A model generated the notes under the pieces. That model had not been told where the DNA came from and did no database searches. It saw only the letters and a program-made list of their open reading frames with translations. A program made the position numbers and the translations under genes. This document shows, piece by piece, positions 1 to 11,682 of a DNA stretch of 64,000 bases. Position 1 is the first letter of the stretch, and every line of letters starts with the position of its first letter. Where the stretch lies: contig NC_058522.1 in assembly GCF_904849725.1 (NCBI RefSeq), forward strand, positions 336,851,029 to 336,915,028, written 5' to 3'. The DNA is from Hordeum vulgare subsp. vulgare (lineage: Eukaryota > Streptophyta > Magnoliopsida > Poales > Poaceae).

Positions 1-1
1 C

Positions 2-1083
2 CTCCCCAAAGAGAAGTGGTTTAAATATCATCCTCCTTTAGAAGTCAATGTAGTTAAACCCACTCCAGTTGAAGAGAAAGTCATTGCCTATAATGATCCT
101 GTGGTTCCCAGTGCTTACATTGAGAAACCACCTTTCCCTGTTAGGATAAAGGATCATTCTAAAACTTCAACTGTGATATGTAGAGGCTACATTAGAACAC
201 CTACACCCCCTGAGCAAATTAGAGTTGAACCTGGCATTGCTATTATCAAAGATCTTCTGTCTGACGATGTTGAGGGACATAATATTCACTTCTGTGAAGC
301 TGCTGCTAGAATTGCTAAACCTCACGCTAGAGACAAACATAGGCGTGTTGTTGGCATGCCTGTGGTTTCTGTTAAGATAGGAGATCATTGCTATCATGGT
401 TTATGTGATGTGGGTGCTAGTGTTAGTGCAATACCTCAATCCTTATACGATGAAATCAAAGATGAGATTGCACCTGTTGTGATAGAGCCTATTGATGTCA
501 CTATTCAGCTTGCCAATGGAGATACTATCTGCCCTGTGGGAATTGTTAGGGATGTTGAAGTCTTGTGTGGTAAAACGAAGTATCCTGCTGTTTCCTCGTT
601 CTTGCCACCGCACAAGATAGCTTTTGTCCCATCATATTTGGTAGACCCTTCCTCAATACTGTCAATGCTCATATTGATTGTGAGAAGTAAACTGTCACTG
701 TTGGCTTTGAAGGTGTGTCACATGAGTTCAATTTCTCCAAGTTTGGTAGACAACCTCATGAAAAGGAGTTGCCTAGTAGGGATGAGACTATTGCCTTAGC
801 TTCTATTGCCGTGCCTCCTACTGATCCCTTAGAGCAATACTTGCTTGAGCATGAAAATGATATGCATCTGGATGAAAGGGATGAGATAGATAGAGTTGTC
901 TTAGAACAATATCCTATCCTTAAGAATAATCTGCCTGTTGAAATGCTTGGGGATCCGCCCCCACCAAAGGGTGATCCTGTGTTCGAGCTTAAACAGTTGC
1001 CTGATACTCTTAAGTATGCTTATATTGATGAAAAAGAGATATATCATGTTATTATTAGTGCTAGCCTCTCAGAGCATGAATAA
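2..1083 (+). pseudogene. gag C-terminus and aspartic protease of the Gypsy element, frameshifted
   Basis: The frame is already open at base 2, so this is the interior of the polyprotein. The protease active site reads D-V-G-A-S, with the catalytic aspartate codon at 407-409, inside a typical retropepsin-like context (GLCDVGASVSAIP). The second protease signature (IIFGRPFLN) reads in another frame from about 613, so a frameshift lies at about 590-612, just before the flap/C-terminal region. The acidic linker to RT (EQYLLEHENDMH) continues in that second frame until a TAA at 1081-1083. That stop interrupts EHE-KKLL, where the reading frame otherwise continues into RT. The product would have cleaved the element's own polyprotein; this copy cannot make it. 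Confidence 0.85.
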
Positions 1084-2764
1084 AAGAAGTTACTAAAAAC
1101 TCTGAGAAAGCACCGTGCTGCTATTGGATATACTCTTGATGATCTTAAGGGCATTAGTCCCACTCTGTGCCAGCACAAGATAAAAACCGATCCTGATTTC
1201 AAACCAGTTGCTGATCATCAAAGGAGGTTGAATACTAAGATGAAAGAAGTAGTAAGAAAAGAAATACTAAAGCTCCTGGAAGCGGGTATTATCTATCATG
1301 TTGCTCATAGCGATTGGGTGAGTCCGGTGCATTGCGTCCCTAAGAAGGGAGGCATTACCGTTGTCCCTAATGATAAGGATGAATTGATCCCACATAGGAT
1401 TATTACTGCCTATAGGGTGGTGATAGATTTTAGGAAATTTAATAAAGCCACTAGGAAAGATCATTACCCTTTGCCTTTTATCGACCAAATTCTAGAAAGG
1501 CTGTCTAAACACACACACTTTTGCTTTCTAGACGGTTATTCTGGTTTCTCCCAAATACCAGTTGCACAATCTGATCAGGAGAAAACCACTTTCACCTGCC
1601 CTTTCGGTACCTTTGCTTATAGACGTATGCCTTTTGGCTTATGTAATGCACCTGCCACCTTTCAAAGATGTATGATGGCTATATTCTCTGACTTTTGTGA
1701 AAAGATTGTCGAGGTTTTCATGGATGACTTTTCCGTTTACGGGTCTTCTTTTGATGATTGCCTCAGCAATCTTGATCGAGTCTTACAGAGATGTAAAGAC
1801 ACCAATCTTGTCTTGAATTGGGAGAAGTGCCACTTTATGGTTAATGAAGGCATCGTCTTAGGACATAAAATTTCTAAAAGAGGTATTGAAGTCGATAAGG
1901 CTAAGGTTGATGCAATTGAGAAAATGCCATACCCCACAGATATCAAAGGTATAAGAAGTTTCCTTGGTCATGCTGGTTTCTATAGAAGGTTCATTAAAGA
2001 CTTGTCTAAGATTTCTAGGCCTCTTACCAATCTCTTGCAAAAGGATATTCCTTTTGTTTTTGACGATGATTGTGAGGAAGCCTTCGAAATACTTAAGAGG
2101 GCTTTGATAACTGCACCTATTGTTCAACCACCTGATTGGAACCTACCTTTTGAGATCATGTGTGATGCTAGCGATTATGCTGTTGGTGTTGTTCTAGGGC
2201 AAAGAGTCGATAAGAAGTTGAATGTTATTCACTACGCTAGTAAAACTCTAGACGGTGCCTAGAGAAACTATGCTACTACGGAGAAGGAATTTTTAGCAGT
2301 CGTGTTTGCATGTGAAAAGTTCAGGTCTTACATACTTGATTCCAAAGTCACTATTCACACTGATCATGCTGCTATTGTACGTCATGGAGAAGAAGGGCGC
2401 TAAATCTAGACTTATTAGATGGATTCTCTTGCTACAAGAATTTGATTTGCACGTTGTTGACAGGAAGGGTGTTGATAACCTACTAGCAGATAACTTGTCT
2501 AGGTTGGAGAATGTTCTTGATGACCCACAACCTATTGATGATAGCTTTCCCGATGAGCAATTGAATGTCATCAATGCTTCACGTAGTGCACCGTGGTATG
2601 CTGATTATGCAAACTATATCGTTGCCAAATATATACCACCTAGTTTCACGTACCAGCAAAAGAAGTTCTTCTTTGACTTGGGACACTACTTCTGGGATGA
2701 TCCTCACCTTTATAAGGAAGGAGTAGATGGTGTTATTAGACGTTGTGTACCTGAACATGAATAG
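1084..2764 (+). pseudogene. Gypsy reverse transcriptase and RNase H, broken
   Basis: The RT fingers/palm reads cleanly from about 1084 to 2262. It includes WVSPVHCVPKKGG, the FRKFN motif, PFGLCNAPATFQ and the catalytic box F-M-D-D with its aspartates at 1723-1728, followed by the connection domain (FLGHAGFYRRFI). RNase H starts at about 2140 (MCDASDYAVGVVLG). A TAG at 2260-2262 breaks it where Gln-Arg-Asn-Tyr would be expected, and a frameshift at about 2370-2390 follows the TDHAAI motif. The frame then reads to a TAG at 2762-2764. A complete pol would convert element RNA to cDNA; here the lesions rule out a full product unless heavily suppressed. The RT core itself is well conserved, so the copy is not very old. 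Confidence 0.88.
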
Positions 2765-3973
2765 GGACAGATCCTACAGAAGTGTCACTCCGAGGCCTAC
2801 GGAGGACACCATGCGGGAGATAGAACTGCACACAAGGTATTGCAATCAGGTTTCTATTGGCCCACTCTCTTCAAGGATGCCCGTAAGTTTGTCTTGTCTT
2901 GTGATGAATGTCAAAGAATAGGAAATATTAGCAAACGTCAAGAAATGCCTATGAACTATTCACTTGGCATTGAACCATTTGATGTCTGGGGCTTTGATTA
3001 TATGGGACCTTTTCCAAAACCCAACGGGTATACTCATATCCTAGTTGTTGTTGATTACGTCACTAAGTGGGTAGAAGCTATCCCCACTAGTAGTGCTGAT
3101 CACAACACCTCTATCAGGATGCTGAAAGAAGTTATCTTCCCTAGATTTGGAGTCCCTAGATATCTAATGACCGACGGTGGTTCACACTTCATTCATGGTG
3201 CTTTCCGTAAAACGCTTGCTAAGTACGATGTCAACCATAGAATTGCGTCTCCCTATCACCCTCAGTCCAGTGGTCAAGTAGAGCTAAGCAACAGAGAGAT
3301 TAAACTAATTCTGCAAAAGACTATCAATAGGTCTAGAAAGAATTGGTCTAAGAAGCTCGATGATGCGTTGTGGGCTCATAGAACTGCTTATAAGAATCCC
3401 ATGGGCATGTCTCCGTACAAAATGGTGTACGGTAAAGCATGTCATCTACCTCTTGAGCTAGAGCATAAAGCTTATTGGGCAATCAAAGAGCTCAACTTTG
3501 ATTTCAAACTTGCCGGTGACAAGAGGTTATTTGATATTAGCTTGCTTGATGAATGGAGAACTCAGGCATATGAGAATGCCAAGTTGTTCAAAGAGAAGGT
3601 TAAAAGGTGGCATGATAAGAGGATACAAAAGCGTGAGTTCAATGTAGGTGATTATGTCTTGCTATATAACTCTCGTTTAAGATTCTTTGCAGGCAAGCTT
3701 CTCTCTAAATGGGAAGGTACCTATGTTGTTGAGGAAGTATATCATTCCGGTGCTATCAAGATCAACAACACGGAAGGTAATTGCCCGAGAGTTGTAAATG
3801 GGCAGAGAATCAAGCATTATATCTCAGGTACTCCCATAAATGTTGAAATCAATATTATCAATACCAAAACTCCGGAAGAATACCTAAGGGATATTTATCA
3901 GCCTGTTTCAGACTCCGAAAACAAAGAGGTATGTGATTCGGTAAGAAAACAGAGTCCAAAACTTCTCCAGTAG
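2765..3973 (+). pseudogene. Gypsy integrase, reading frame cut by a stop upstream
   Basis: An HHCC zinc-binding domain lies at about 2800-2910 (HHAGDRTAHK, then CDEC). The catalytic DDE core has aspartates at codons 2996-2998 (GFDYMGPF) and 3173-3175 (TDGGSHF) and the glutamate at 3281-3283 (GQVELSNREI), which gives the canonical D-35-E spacing. A C-terminal DNA-binding part with FNVGDYVLLYNSRL and KLLSKWEGTYVV follows. The frame is open from the TAG at 2762 to the stop at 3971-3973, and the catalytic residues are intact. Integrase would insert element cDNA in the nucleus. It can be made here only if translated independently of the broken upstream pol, which is unlikely. Confidence 0.88.
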
Positions 3974-4167
3974 GAAATTTTCTCTGTTTTGGAATTTTTG
4001 AAAAAATACAAAAATTGGAAGTAGTCCGGAAAGTGCGCGAGGAGGCGACAAGCCTGCCCGGCGCGGGCCCACCCCCTGGCCGCGTCGGGAGGGCTTGTGG
4101 CCACCTCGTGCGCCTCCTCGACTCCGTTTTCGTGCGGGGTACTCCTTCTGGTCTGAAAAAAAATCAT

Positions 4168-4247
4168 TATATATACCCCCGTTTGGTCTGACCCCTGCAT
4201 CACGCAGATTTCCTCTATTTTCGTTTCGAGCCTGTTTTCTGCCGCAG
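4168..4247 (+). promoter_or_regulatory. TATA-like box and splice-acceptor-like site ahead of the extra ORF
   Basis: TATATATA at 4168-4175 is followed 85 bases later by the ATG of the extra ORF. A pyrimidine-rich run ending in TTCTGCCGCAG (acceptor-like, ends 4247) lies 12 bases before that ATG. Either a separate promoter or a spliced subgenomic RNA could express the ORF; the sequence cannot tell which. Downstream ORFs of Athila-type elements need some such route. Confidence 0.4.
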
Positions 4248-4259
4248 ATTTAGGGCAAG

Positions 4260-4676
4260 ATGTCTTCTCAAGATTCAGAGGGGGAGAGCTTTGGGGCAGA
4301 TTACCTTGCTAATCCAAAGGTCTATGGGGACTTGGATCCTTATGGCTGGACCACTGATGAGGAAGAAGATTATGATCCGAAGGGGAAGGAACAAACAAGT
4401 TCTGATGAAAAGGAGGCTCCTCTACCTCAACCTGGACACACGCATGTGGAGTTTAAGAAGTCGAGCCTCCCTGACTCAAGGAAGAAGCCTAGGGCTTTGT
4501 TTATCCCTTCTCGTTTCTTGCAGGAGAGTAAGCAGGAATTATGCCAAAGGGTGTTGAAGCTTGAAGAGGAAAATGATGGTCTGAGGGAGCAGAATTTTAT
4601 GCTCAAGTGGAAATTAAACAAGCTCAAGACCGCTTCAACAACTCCACCACCATCACCTCCAAAGGAAGACAACTAA
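4260..4676 (+). CDS. Extra ORF of the Athila-type element, acidic coiled-coil protein, function unknown
   Basis: This is an intact 138-codon frame placed after integrase, where Athila elements carry an additional, sometimes env-like ORF. The N-terminal half is very acidic (TDEEEDYDP) with Ser/Asp runs. Residues about 90-125 have heptad-like leucines (LCQRVLKLEEENDGLREQ), which suggests a coiled coil, and the tail is proline-rich (TTPPPSPPKEDN). I see no signal peptide and no membrane span, so it is not a classical envelope protein. It is the only undamaged frame of this copy. The ATG at 4260 is chosen because it follows the leader described above. I do not recognise a functional family beyond similar ORFs in related Triticeae elements. 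Confidence 0.6.
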   Translation: MSSQDSEGESFGADYLANPKVYGDLDPYGWTTDEEEDYDPKGKEQTSSDEKEAPLPQPGHTHVEFKKSSLPDSRKKPRALFIPSRFLQESKQELCQRVLKLEEENDGLREQNFMLKWKLNKLKTASTTPPPSPPKEDN

Positions 4677-6211
4677 GCATGGGTATGGGCAATCCCCTTG
4701 GCTTGTGCCAAGCTTGGGGGAGTTGCCCCGGTATCGTATCACCATCACATCTTTTGCCTTTACCTTTGTTTTAGTTTTCCTTTTCAGTTTTCTCTTTCTC
4801 TAGTAGATTTAAAAGTCTTAGTGTTTTAGTCTTGAGTTTTGCTTTGTGTCACCCCCGATGTATTCGAGCTCGTGAGCCATATAATAAAGAGTTTCGTAGT
4901 TGAAGGGCTTTGCCTCTTGCCATGATCAAAAGAGTGAGAATAGAACAAAAGCATGAAAGATCATGTAATGATCTTATGGGAAGTGATAGCTTCACATATA
5001 AAAAGAATGATGCTTGAAACTTGTTGAGGGTAGGCAAACGTAGAACTTGGTCATGGTTGCAATTAATAGGAAGTGATAAAGAAGGAGAGGTTCACATATA
5101 AATATATCATCTCTGACACCATCTATGATTGTGAACACTCACTAAACTATTGCATGCCTAGAAGTAGATGTTGGACAAGGAAGACAACACAATGCATTGT
5201 GTTTGCTGGGTTCCGAACAATGTTATATGATTAGAGATCCCTTAGCATGTGACGATTGCTTCCACCTCATATTAGCCAAAACTCCCGCACCAAGTAGAGA
5301 TACTACTTGTGCATCCATAAACCTTCAAACCAGTTTTGCCATGAGTGTCCACCATACCTACCTATGGATTGAATAAGATCCCTCAAGTAAGTTGTCATCG
5401 GTGCAAGCAATAAAAATTGCTCTCTAATATGTATGATCTATTAGTGTGTGGAAAATAAGCTTTGTACGAACCTGTGATGAGGAAGACATAAAAGCGACAG
5501 ACTGCATAATAAAGTTCTTTATCTCAGGAGGCAATATAAAGTGACGTTCCTCCGCACTAAGAGGACACACATCCAAACCTCAAAAGCGCATGACAACCTC
5601 TGCTTCCCTCTGTGAAGGGCCTATCTTGTACCTTTACTTTTTGCCCTTGAAAGAGTCATGGTGATCTTCACCAATTCCTTATTTCGCCTTTATCTTGGCT
5701 AACGTCATATGCTTGGGAAAGATCTATATTCATATGTCAACTTGGAAGTAAGTATTCATGAATTATTATTGTTGACATTACCCTTGAGGTAAGTAGTTGG
5801 GAGGCAAAACTATAAGTCCCTACCTTTCTCTGTGTCCAGCTGAAACTTTGATCTCATGAGTACCACATGAGTTGTAGCAATTGTAGAGAACGAAAGAATG
5901 ATTGAGTATGTGGATTTGCTTTACAAGCTCTTATTTGACTCTTTCTGATGTTGTGATAAATTGCAATTGCTTCAATGACTAAAGGCTATCGCTTGTTACT
6001 TCTCGGTAAGGTTCTTGATCCATGCTTTACTTTGTGAAGGAATTATCACTTTAGCATGAGAGATTATATGTTGGTATTGCTGTTCTGATCATGATCATGA
6101 TGCATGCATGTTTGTATCTTGTTTTGTTGACACCTCTCTCCCTAAACATGTGGACATATTTATTGAGCTAGGCTTTCGCTTGAGGACAAGTGAGGTCTAA
6201 GCTTGGGGAGT
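4677..6211 (+). other. Non-coding 3' internal region of the Gypsy element, ending in the polypurine tract
   Basis: There is no credible reading frame over 1.5 kb. The sequence is typical of the long untranslated stretch before the 3' LTR of Athila elements. It closes with GAGGTCTAAGCTTGGGGAG immediately before the LTR, which is the polypurine tract used to prime plus-strand cDNA. A short phrase (AAGCTTGGGG) also occurs at about 4710, near the start of the region. Confidence 0.75.
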
Positions 6212-7734
6212 TGATACGTCCATTTTGCATCATGTTTTCATGTTGATATTTATCGCTTCTTGGGCTATTATTTCACTTCACGGTACAATACTTATGCCTT
6301 TTCTCTCTTATTTTGCAAGGTTTACATGAAGAGGGAGAATGCCGGTAGCTGGAATTCTGGCCTGAAAGTGGAGCAAAGTTGAGATACCTATTCTGCGCAA
6401 CTCCAAATGCCGTAAAAATCAACGAGGATTTTTTCCTGATTTATAAAAAATACTGGGCCGAAGAAGCGCCAGAGGGGCGCCAGCAGGTGGCCACAAGCCT
6501 GCACGGCGCGGCCACCCCCCAGGTCGCGCCAAGGGGGCTTGTGGGCAGCCTCCTGGCCCACTGCCCCCCTCTTCTGCTATATGAAGGGTTTCGTCCAGAA
6601 AAAAAATCAGGGGGGAGCTTTTTCGTGGATTCGCCGCCGCCACGAGGCGGAACTTGAGCAGAACCAATCTAGAGCTCCGACAGGACGATCCTGCCGGGGA
6701 AATTTCCCTCCTGGAGGGGGAAATCGTCGCCATCGTCATCACCAACACTCCTCTCATCGGAGGGGACTCGTCACCATCAACATCTTCATCAACACCATCT
6801 CATCCCCAAACTCTAGTTCATCTCTTGTAACCAATCTCCGTCTCGCGACTCCGATTGGTACTTGTAAGGTTGCTAGTAGTGTTGATTACTCTTTGTAGTT
6901 GATGCTAGTTGGATTACTTGGTGGAAGAGTTTATGTTCAGATCCTTGATGCTACTCATTACCTCTCTAGTCATGAATATGATTATGCTTTGTGAGTAGTT
7001 ACTTTTGTTCCTGAGGACATGGGATAAGTCATGCTAATAGTAGTCATGTGAATTTGGTATTCGTTCGGTAATTTGATATGTTGTATGTTGTTTTTCCTCT
7101 AGTGGTGTTATGTGAACGTCGACTACGTAACACTTCACCATTATTTGGGCCTAGAGGAAGGCATTGGGAAGTAGTAAGTAGATGATGGGTTGCTAGAGCG
7201 ACATAAGCTTAAACCCTAGTTTATGCGTTGCTTCATAAGGGATTGATTTGGATCCACTAGTTTAATGCTATGGTTAGACTTTGTCTTAATTCTTATTTCG
7301 TTGTTGCGGATGCTTGTGAGAGGGGTTAATAATAAGTGGGATGCTTGTCCAAGTAAGGGCAGTACCCAAGCGCCGGTCCACCCACATATCAAACTATCAA
7401 AGTAACGAACGTGAATCATATGAACATGATGAAAACTAGCATGACAGAAATTCCCGTGTGTCCTCGGGAGCGTTTTCCCTCCTATAAGACTTTGTCCAGG
7501 CTTGTCCCTTGCTACAAAAGGGATTGGGCCACTTTGCTGCACCGTTGCTACTTTTGTTACTTGTTGCTTGCTACGAATCATCTCACCACACAATCACTTG
7601 TTACCAACAATTTCAGTGCTTGCAGATATTTCCTTGCTGAAAACCACTTGTCAGATCATTCTGCTCCTTGTTTGGTTCGACACTCTTACTTATCGAAAGG
7701 ACTAAGATTGATCCCCTATACTTGTGGGTCATCA
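6212..7734 (+). repeat. 3' LTR of the Athila-type element (1523 bp)
   Basis: It starts TGATACGTCCATTTTGC directly after the polypurine tract and ends CTTGTGGGTCATCA, so it has the TG...CA ends expected of an LTR. The same terminal wording, with small changes, bounds the LTRs at 49.8-61.0 kb. A weak TATA-like CTATATGAAG lies at about 6577-6586. Short ORFs inside it are not genes. Confidence 0.9.
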
Positions 7735-8154
7735 CGATCCATGCCAACTCAACATACACCCTTGGAGATAACTATAGAGCATCTTTATAATCACCCAGTT
7801 ATGTTGTGACGTTTGATACACACAAGGCATTCCTCCGGTGTTAGTGAGTTGCATGATCTCATGGTCATAGGAATAGATACATTAACATGCATAAGGAAAT
7901 AGCACTAAAATTGAAACAATCAAATTCTATGCTTACGATTTGGGTCTTGTCCATCACATCATTCTCCTAATGATGTGATCCCGTTATTAAATGAAAACTC
8001 ATGTCTATGGCTAGGAAACCTTAGCCATCTTTGATCAACGAGCTAGTCGGGTAGAGGCTCACTAGGGACACTTTGTTGTCTATGTATCTACAATATTTGA
8101 GTTTATGATCAATGCAATTATATCATGGATAATAAACAATTATCATGAACAAGG
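7735..8154 (-). repeat. BARE/Angela-type Copia LTR fragment, reverse orientation
   Basis: The reverse complement matches the 5' part of the solo LTR at 46161-47943 phrase by phrase. Examples are TCCATCACATCATTCTCC, GATCAACGAGCTAGT and the end TAATAAACAATTATCATGAA. The Gypsy element inserted at 7734/7735 cut it on the left. On the right it stops about 50 bases before the LTR terminus, where unrelated sequence begins. Confidence 0.85.
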
Positions 8155-8757
8155 TGAAAGCACAGTTGCTCCCTAGGGTGGTTTTGATAATTGATCACAA
8201 CATATGCATCATTGGACTAATATGTTTATCAAAGTATATTTCAGAGAAGTTCAAAAGATGCATTGGCTAAAGGCTTATGTGGAGATGCCCCTTGATGCAA
8301 GAAAGGAATAAGATTGGCCCAAGCTTCAAGCTAGAAGACTCTTCATATTTGTGAAAAATCACTGTTGAGTCCATAGGAAAGCCAATACTATTAAAAGGGG
8401 TGAGGTATTAAAATGAACTGGTTGCTCAAGTGCTTAGAGATAGCCACCAAAAATACTCAGTCATTTTCCAACATAATCATTCTGTCCAAAGCCACATACA
8501 CAAAATCGGTGCCACCAACTTTCTCAATTCGTCACTACCGATTTTCATCCCACACAGAACCCTAGCCATAGCCACCAAATCGGTGCAACTAAAACCATGT
8601 CGGTGCTACCGAGTTTAGGTGACAAACTTTTTGTTGCCTCGGTACACAAAATCGGAATTTCTGAGTTTGGGTATCGGTGTCACCGGGCTGTGTCATCTGA
8701 CCGTTAGCCACCTTTTCGGCGTCACCGGGTTGTGTATGTTGGTTCCACCGAGATTCA
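8155..8757. repeat. LTR-like sequence with scattered CGGTG..ACCGA motifs
   Basis: It begins TGAAAGCACAGTTGCTCCC, joined to the truncated BARE LTR. From about 8500 to 8757 variants of TCGGTGTCACCGAGTT recur at least six times (for example near 8505, 8577, 8600, 8670, 8715 and 8740). I associate this dispersed motif with the LTR of a Triticeae retrotransposon whose family I cannot name. No coding sequence is present. Confidence 0.5.
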
Positions 8758-8760
8758 AAA

Positions 8761-8895
8761 GTTGCTCCCCATGATTTGTGCACAATTAAGATTTTTTTGA
8801 AACAAGTGCACAAAATAGGATTGTTGCTCCCCATGATTTGTGCACAATTAAGATTTTTTTGATACAAGTGCACAAAATAGGATTGTTGCTCCCCC
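8761..8895. repeat. 62-bp tandem duplication
   Basis: The unit GTTGCTCCCCATGATTTG... starts at 8761 and again at 8823, with a third partial start at 8885. The two full copies differ by one base in the part I compared (GAAACAAG against GATACAAG). Confidence 0.9.
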
Positions 8896-11130
8896 AAAAT
8901 TAATAGAAAACACACAACAAGTGCAAGCAAGTATATAAGACAATAGGCATATCACTTGGACAAAACATATGGTTGAGCAACATGTAAAAGATGCAACTTA
9001 AGAATGGGCATAACCAAAATGATGTGTATGAGTCATGTCAAAGCACTTGAGAAGACTAAGATAAGGATGATCATTACTCATCAACATAGTATAGATGAAT
9101 TGAGAAACAAAGTGCAAGACATATCCTTTCCACACACACACTACTAGCAAATGGGTTCACAAGCTTACTAATAAAAAATTAAGAACCAACGCTTGTGACA
9201 AACCATGGTGAAGATAGGAAATAATAATCTTGTCAAGAGGAGGGATACCAATCAAAATGGCAAAGCCCTCGCAAGACAAGCACGAGGAAAAAAAATCTTC
9301 ACCACCAATGAGTGCATCAAGATGTAATGATATAAGATCCGCACTCAAGACAAATCCTTTCATGAAACCACCAAAAACTGAGGGAGAAAATGCAACGGTG
9401 GACGTGAAAGAAAATAGGATATAAATTAGATATGTAACTTCTATCATGTCTAAAAGGTCCTAGGTAGAATAAATCATGATGATATATATCCACAAAGACG
9501 GATGTACACACGAAACTGTTACAGGAAGGAACGAACAAGATATACAAAAGGAAGCCATAAACATACCAATAAGATCTTTGCTTGAAAGCATAGCACATGG
9601 CCTAATATTTTCTTATTGTACATAAATGAACTTCCAACTCACGAACATCAAAGACATCACAACTAGCAATAATACATCATTGTTGGGATGCTTTGAGAAA
9701 GGAAACAAGTACCACAAGAACGAATCAAGAAATTCATGCCATGATGCAACCTACGAAAGGTTGAATGCAAGAAGTGTATGCATGAAGTAGATACTTGTTA
9801 CCGGGATAGCATATGGATTGATGTAGTAGATAGTGGTTCATCGATCATCCTAGCTTGGCTCCAATAAGTCCATGGTGTCAACACTTTCCTTGTAGGTGAG
9901 CCGAGCATCCAATGCATCTCCAATTGTTCCTAGAACAACAACACAAACAAAATGGTGCCCAAACTCATTGGGACCAAAGAGTTAGAAAACCAACAATACA
10001 TATGACAAACTCCTCCACATAAATACATGCATATAGATATCAAATTGAATTTCATACACACTTTGGCCAATTTATGTTAAGGTGGAATATACCCTATATA
10101 TCGGGTCAAAGAAAGAAAGCATGCAAAAGAAATTATATATGGTAAATATGCATGGTCAAGGCTTTCAAAAATCAAGTCAACACATAGTTGATAAGACACC
10201 AAAGACAAGGTATCAAGTGAGAATAAAATACCAAACGAAGAATTATCACTTGAAGGATACCAATTAAAAGATACATCAAGGGATGGGATATCCATTGACA
10301 CATGCCAAATAAAAGGAAACAAGGTACCAATTGACGGAAAACAAACACGAGGTATCTAGTTTCCAAAAGAGATATAGGTTTCAAACAAACCAAACCTTCA
10401 TCAATTTTTCATGATGGCACAAAGCATCATAAATAGAAAGACTTGCCTCCCATCAACACACACTTGATGGGGATCAATATATTTTATGATAAATGCATAA
10501 AGAGAGTGTTGTAAAGAAAATAGGATAGCTCCCCAAGAGATGTGCATTGTATAGAATTTGCATTTAAATACAAACTGCACAAGATGGGATCATCACTTTC
10601 TCTATACCTATAAAAACACTGGACATGTTCAAAAAGATCCACAAGAGGCAAGGAAGACAAACGATGCACAAAATCCTATGTAAAAGATGATTAGCAATTT
10701 CTACCACATGAAGGGAATACCAATTGTCAAAGGACAAGAAGTATTTGGAAATAATTCCCATTGGTAGATTGCAAATATATCCAACATCATCTTTACTCCT
10801 AAAACACAAGCAAATGACACTTGTAGAGCTAACATGCCACCTAGGAACAAGATAATTTACAATATCAACACTAAGTGGCAATATCTCAAATATACACATT
10901 TTCTGGGCTTGTAATATGCACATAGCATATTACTCCCCCATAATGTGATAACCCAATATTATTAACAAGTGGAAAATGAAAACCAACAAGAATGGACCAT
11001 TTAGAATTTGAATTTCTCATGAGTAAGACATACCACATAGAGATTGGATAATCTTGAAATATCAATACTAACTGGTATTCCTCATGTATACACATTTATA
11101 GGACCGTGAGGTGCCCAAAGCACATCAATG
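8896..11130. other. AT-rich non-coding retrotransposon debris
   Basis: There is no gene-like frame; the short ORFs have no domain and no coherent codon use. Phrases such as ATTACTCCCCCATAATGTGA and its position between two BARE LTR fragments suggest the untranslated body of a non-autonomous LTR element, but I cannot assign it. I see no RNA gene. Confidence 0.45.
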
Positions 11131-11413
11131 AAATGCTATGCTTATGGTTTGGTCTTGTCCATCACATCATTCTCGTAATGATGTGACCCCGTTATCAAAT
11201 GACAACTCATGTCTATGGTTAGGAAACCTTAATCATCTTTGATCAACGAACTAGTCTAGTAGAGGCTCAGTAAGGACACGGTATTGTTTATATATCAACA
11301 CATGTATCTAAGTTTCCAGTCAATATAATTATAGCATGGATAATAAACGCTTATCATGAACAAGGAAATATGATAATAACCACTTTATTATTGTCTCTAG
11401 AGCATATTTCCAA
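11131..11413 (-). repeat. Second BARE/Angela-type LTR fragment, reverse orientation
   Basis: It carries the same phrases as 7920-8154 (TCTTGTCCATCACATCATTC, CATGGATAATAAACGC). It continues through the stretch missing there, GAGCATATTTCCAA, so it reaches within about two bases of the LTR's 5' terminus (TGTTGGAAATATGC in forward sense). Because it overlaps the same LTR interval as 7735-8154, the two are separate LTR copies and not one LTR split by an insertion. Confidence 0.8.
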
Positions 11414-11682
11414 TATATACGGACGTGTCGGGGCGAGTCCACTGACAGTCCCCAAGAAGAAGGCAATTTGCCTCCTCCACAATCACAAACCCCAAAAATA
11501 GATACCCTACCTGATACAAACCCATGCATACTACATACTAGATCAGAGAAAAAGCATAAAAGCGCAATCCGGACATTGGACATGCATTTAGTTCATCCAA
11601 AAGGGCTAACAGAGTTCAAATCAACCTAAAACGAAATTAGATTAACTAAAATATAAACATAGATAAGGGTGCTGCCCGGAGT

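Larger units (their letters stand above)
1..7734 (+). mobile_element. Athila-type Gypsy LTR retrotransposon, 5' end outside the window
   Basis: In order the element shows the end of gag, an aspartic protease, reverse transcriptase, RNase H, integrase, an extra ORF, about 1.5 kb of non-coding DNA, a polypurine tract (GCTTGGGGAG just before 6212) and a 3' LTR. The order PR-RT-RH-INT is that of Gypsy/Ty3 elements. The long 3' region with an extra ORF after integrase is typical of the Athila branch. The style resembles the Triticeae Fatima and Sabrina groups, but the family name is not certain. The copy is dead: at least two frameshifts and three in-frame stops break pol. The 5' LTR and most of gag lie upstream of the window. 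The element ends inside a BARE-type LTR, and CGATC at 7735-7739 is the expected 3' target duplication, whose partner cannot be seen. Confidence 0.9.

Noticed and set aside
6379..6898. Frames of 90-120 codons in the first 3' LTR
   Set aside because: They overlap each other on both strands in a GC-rich LTR leader and have no domain.
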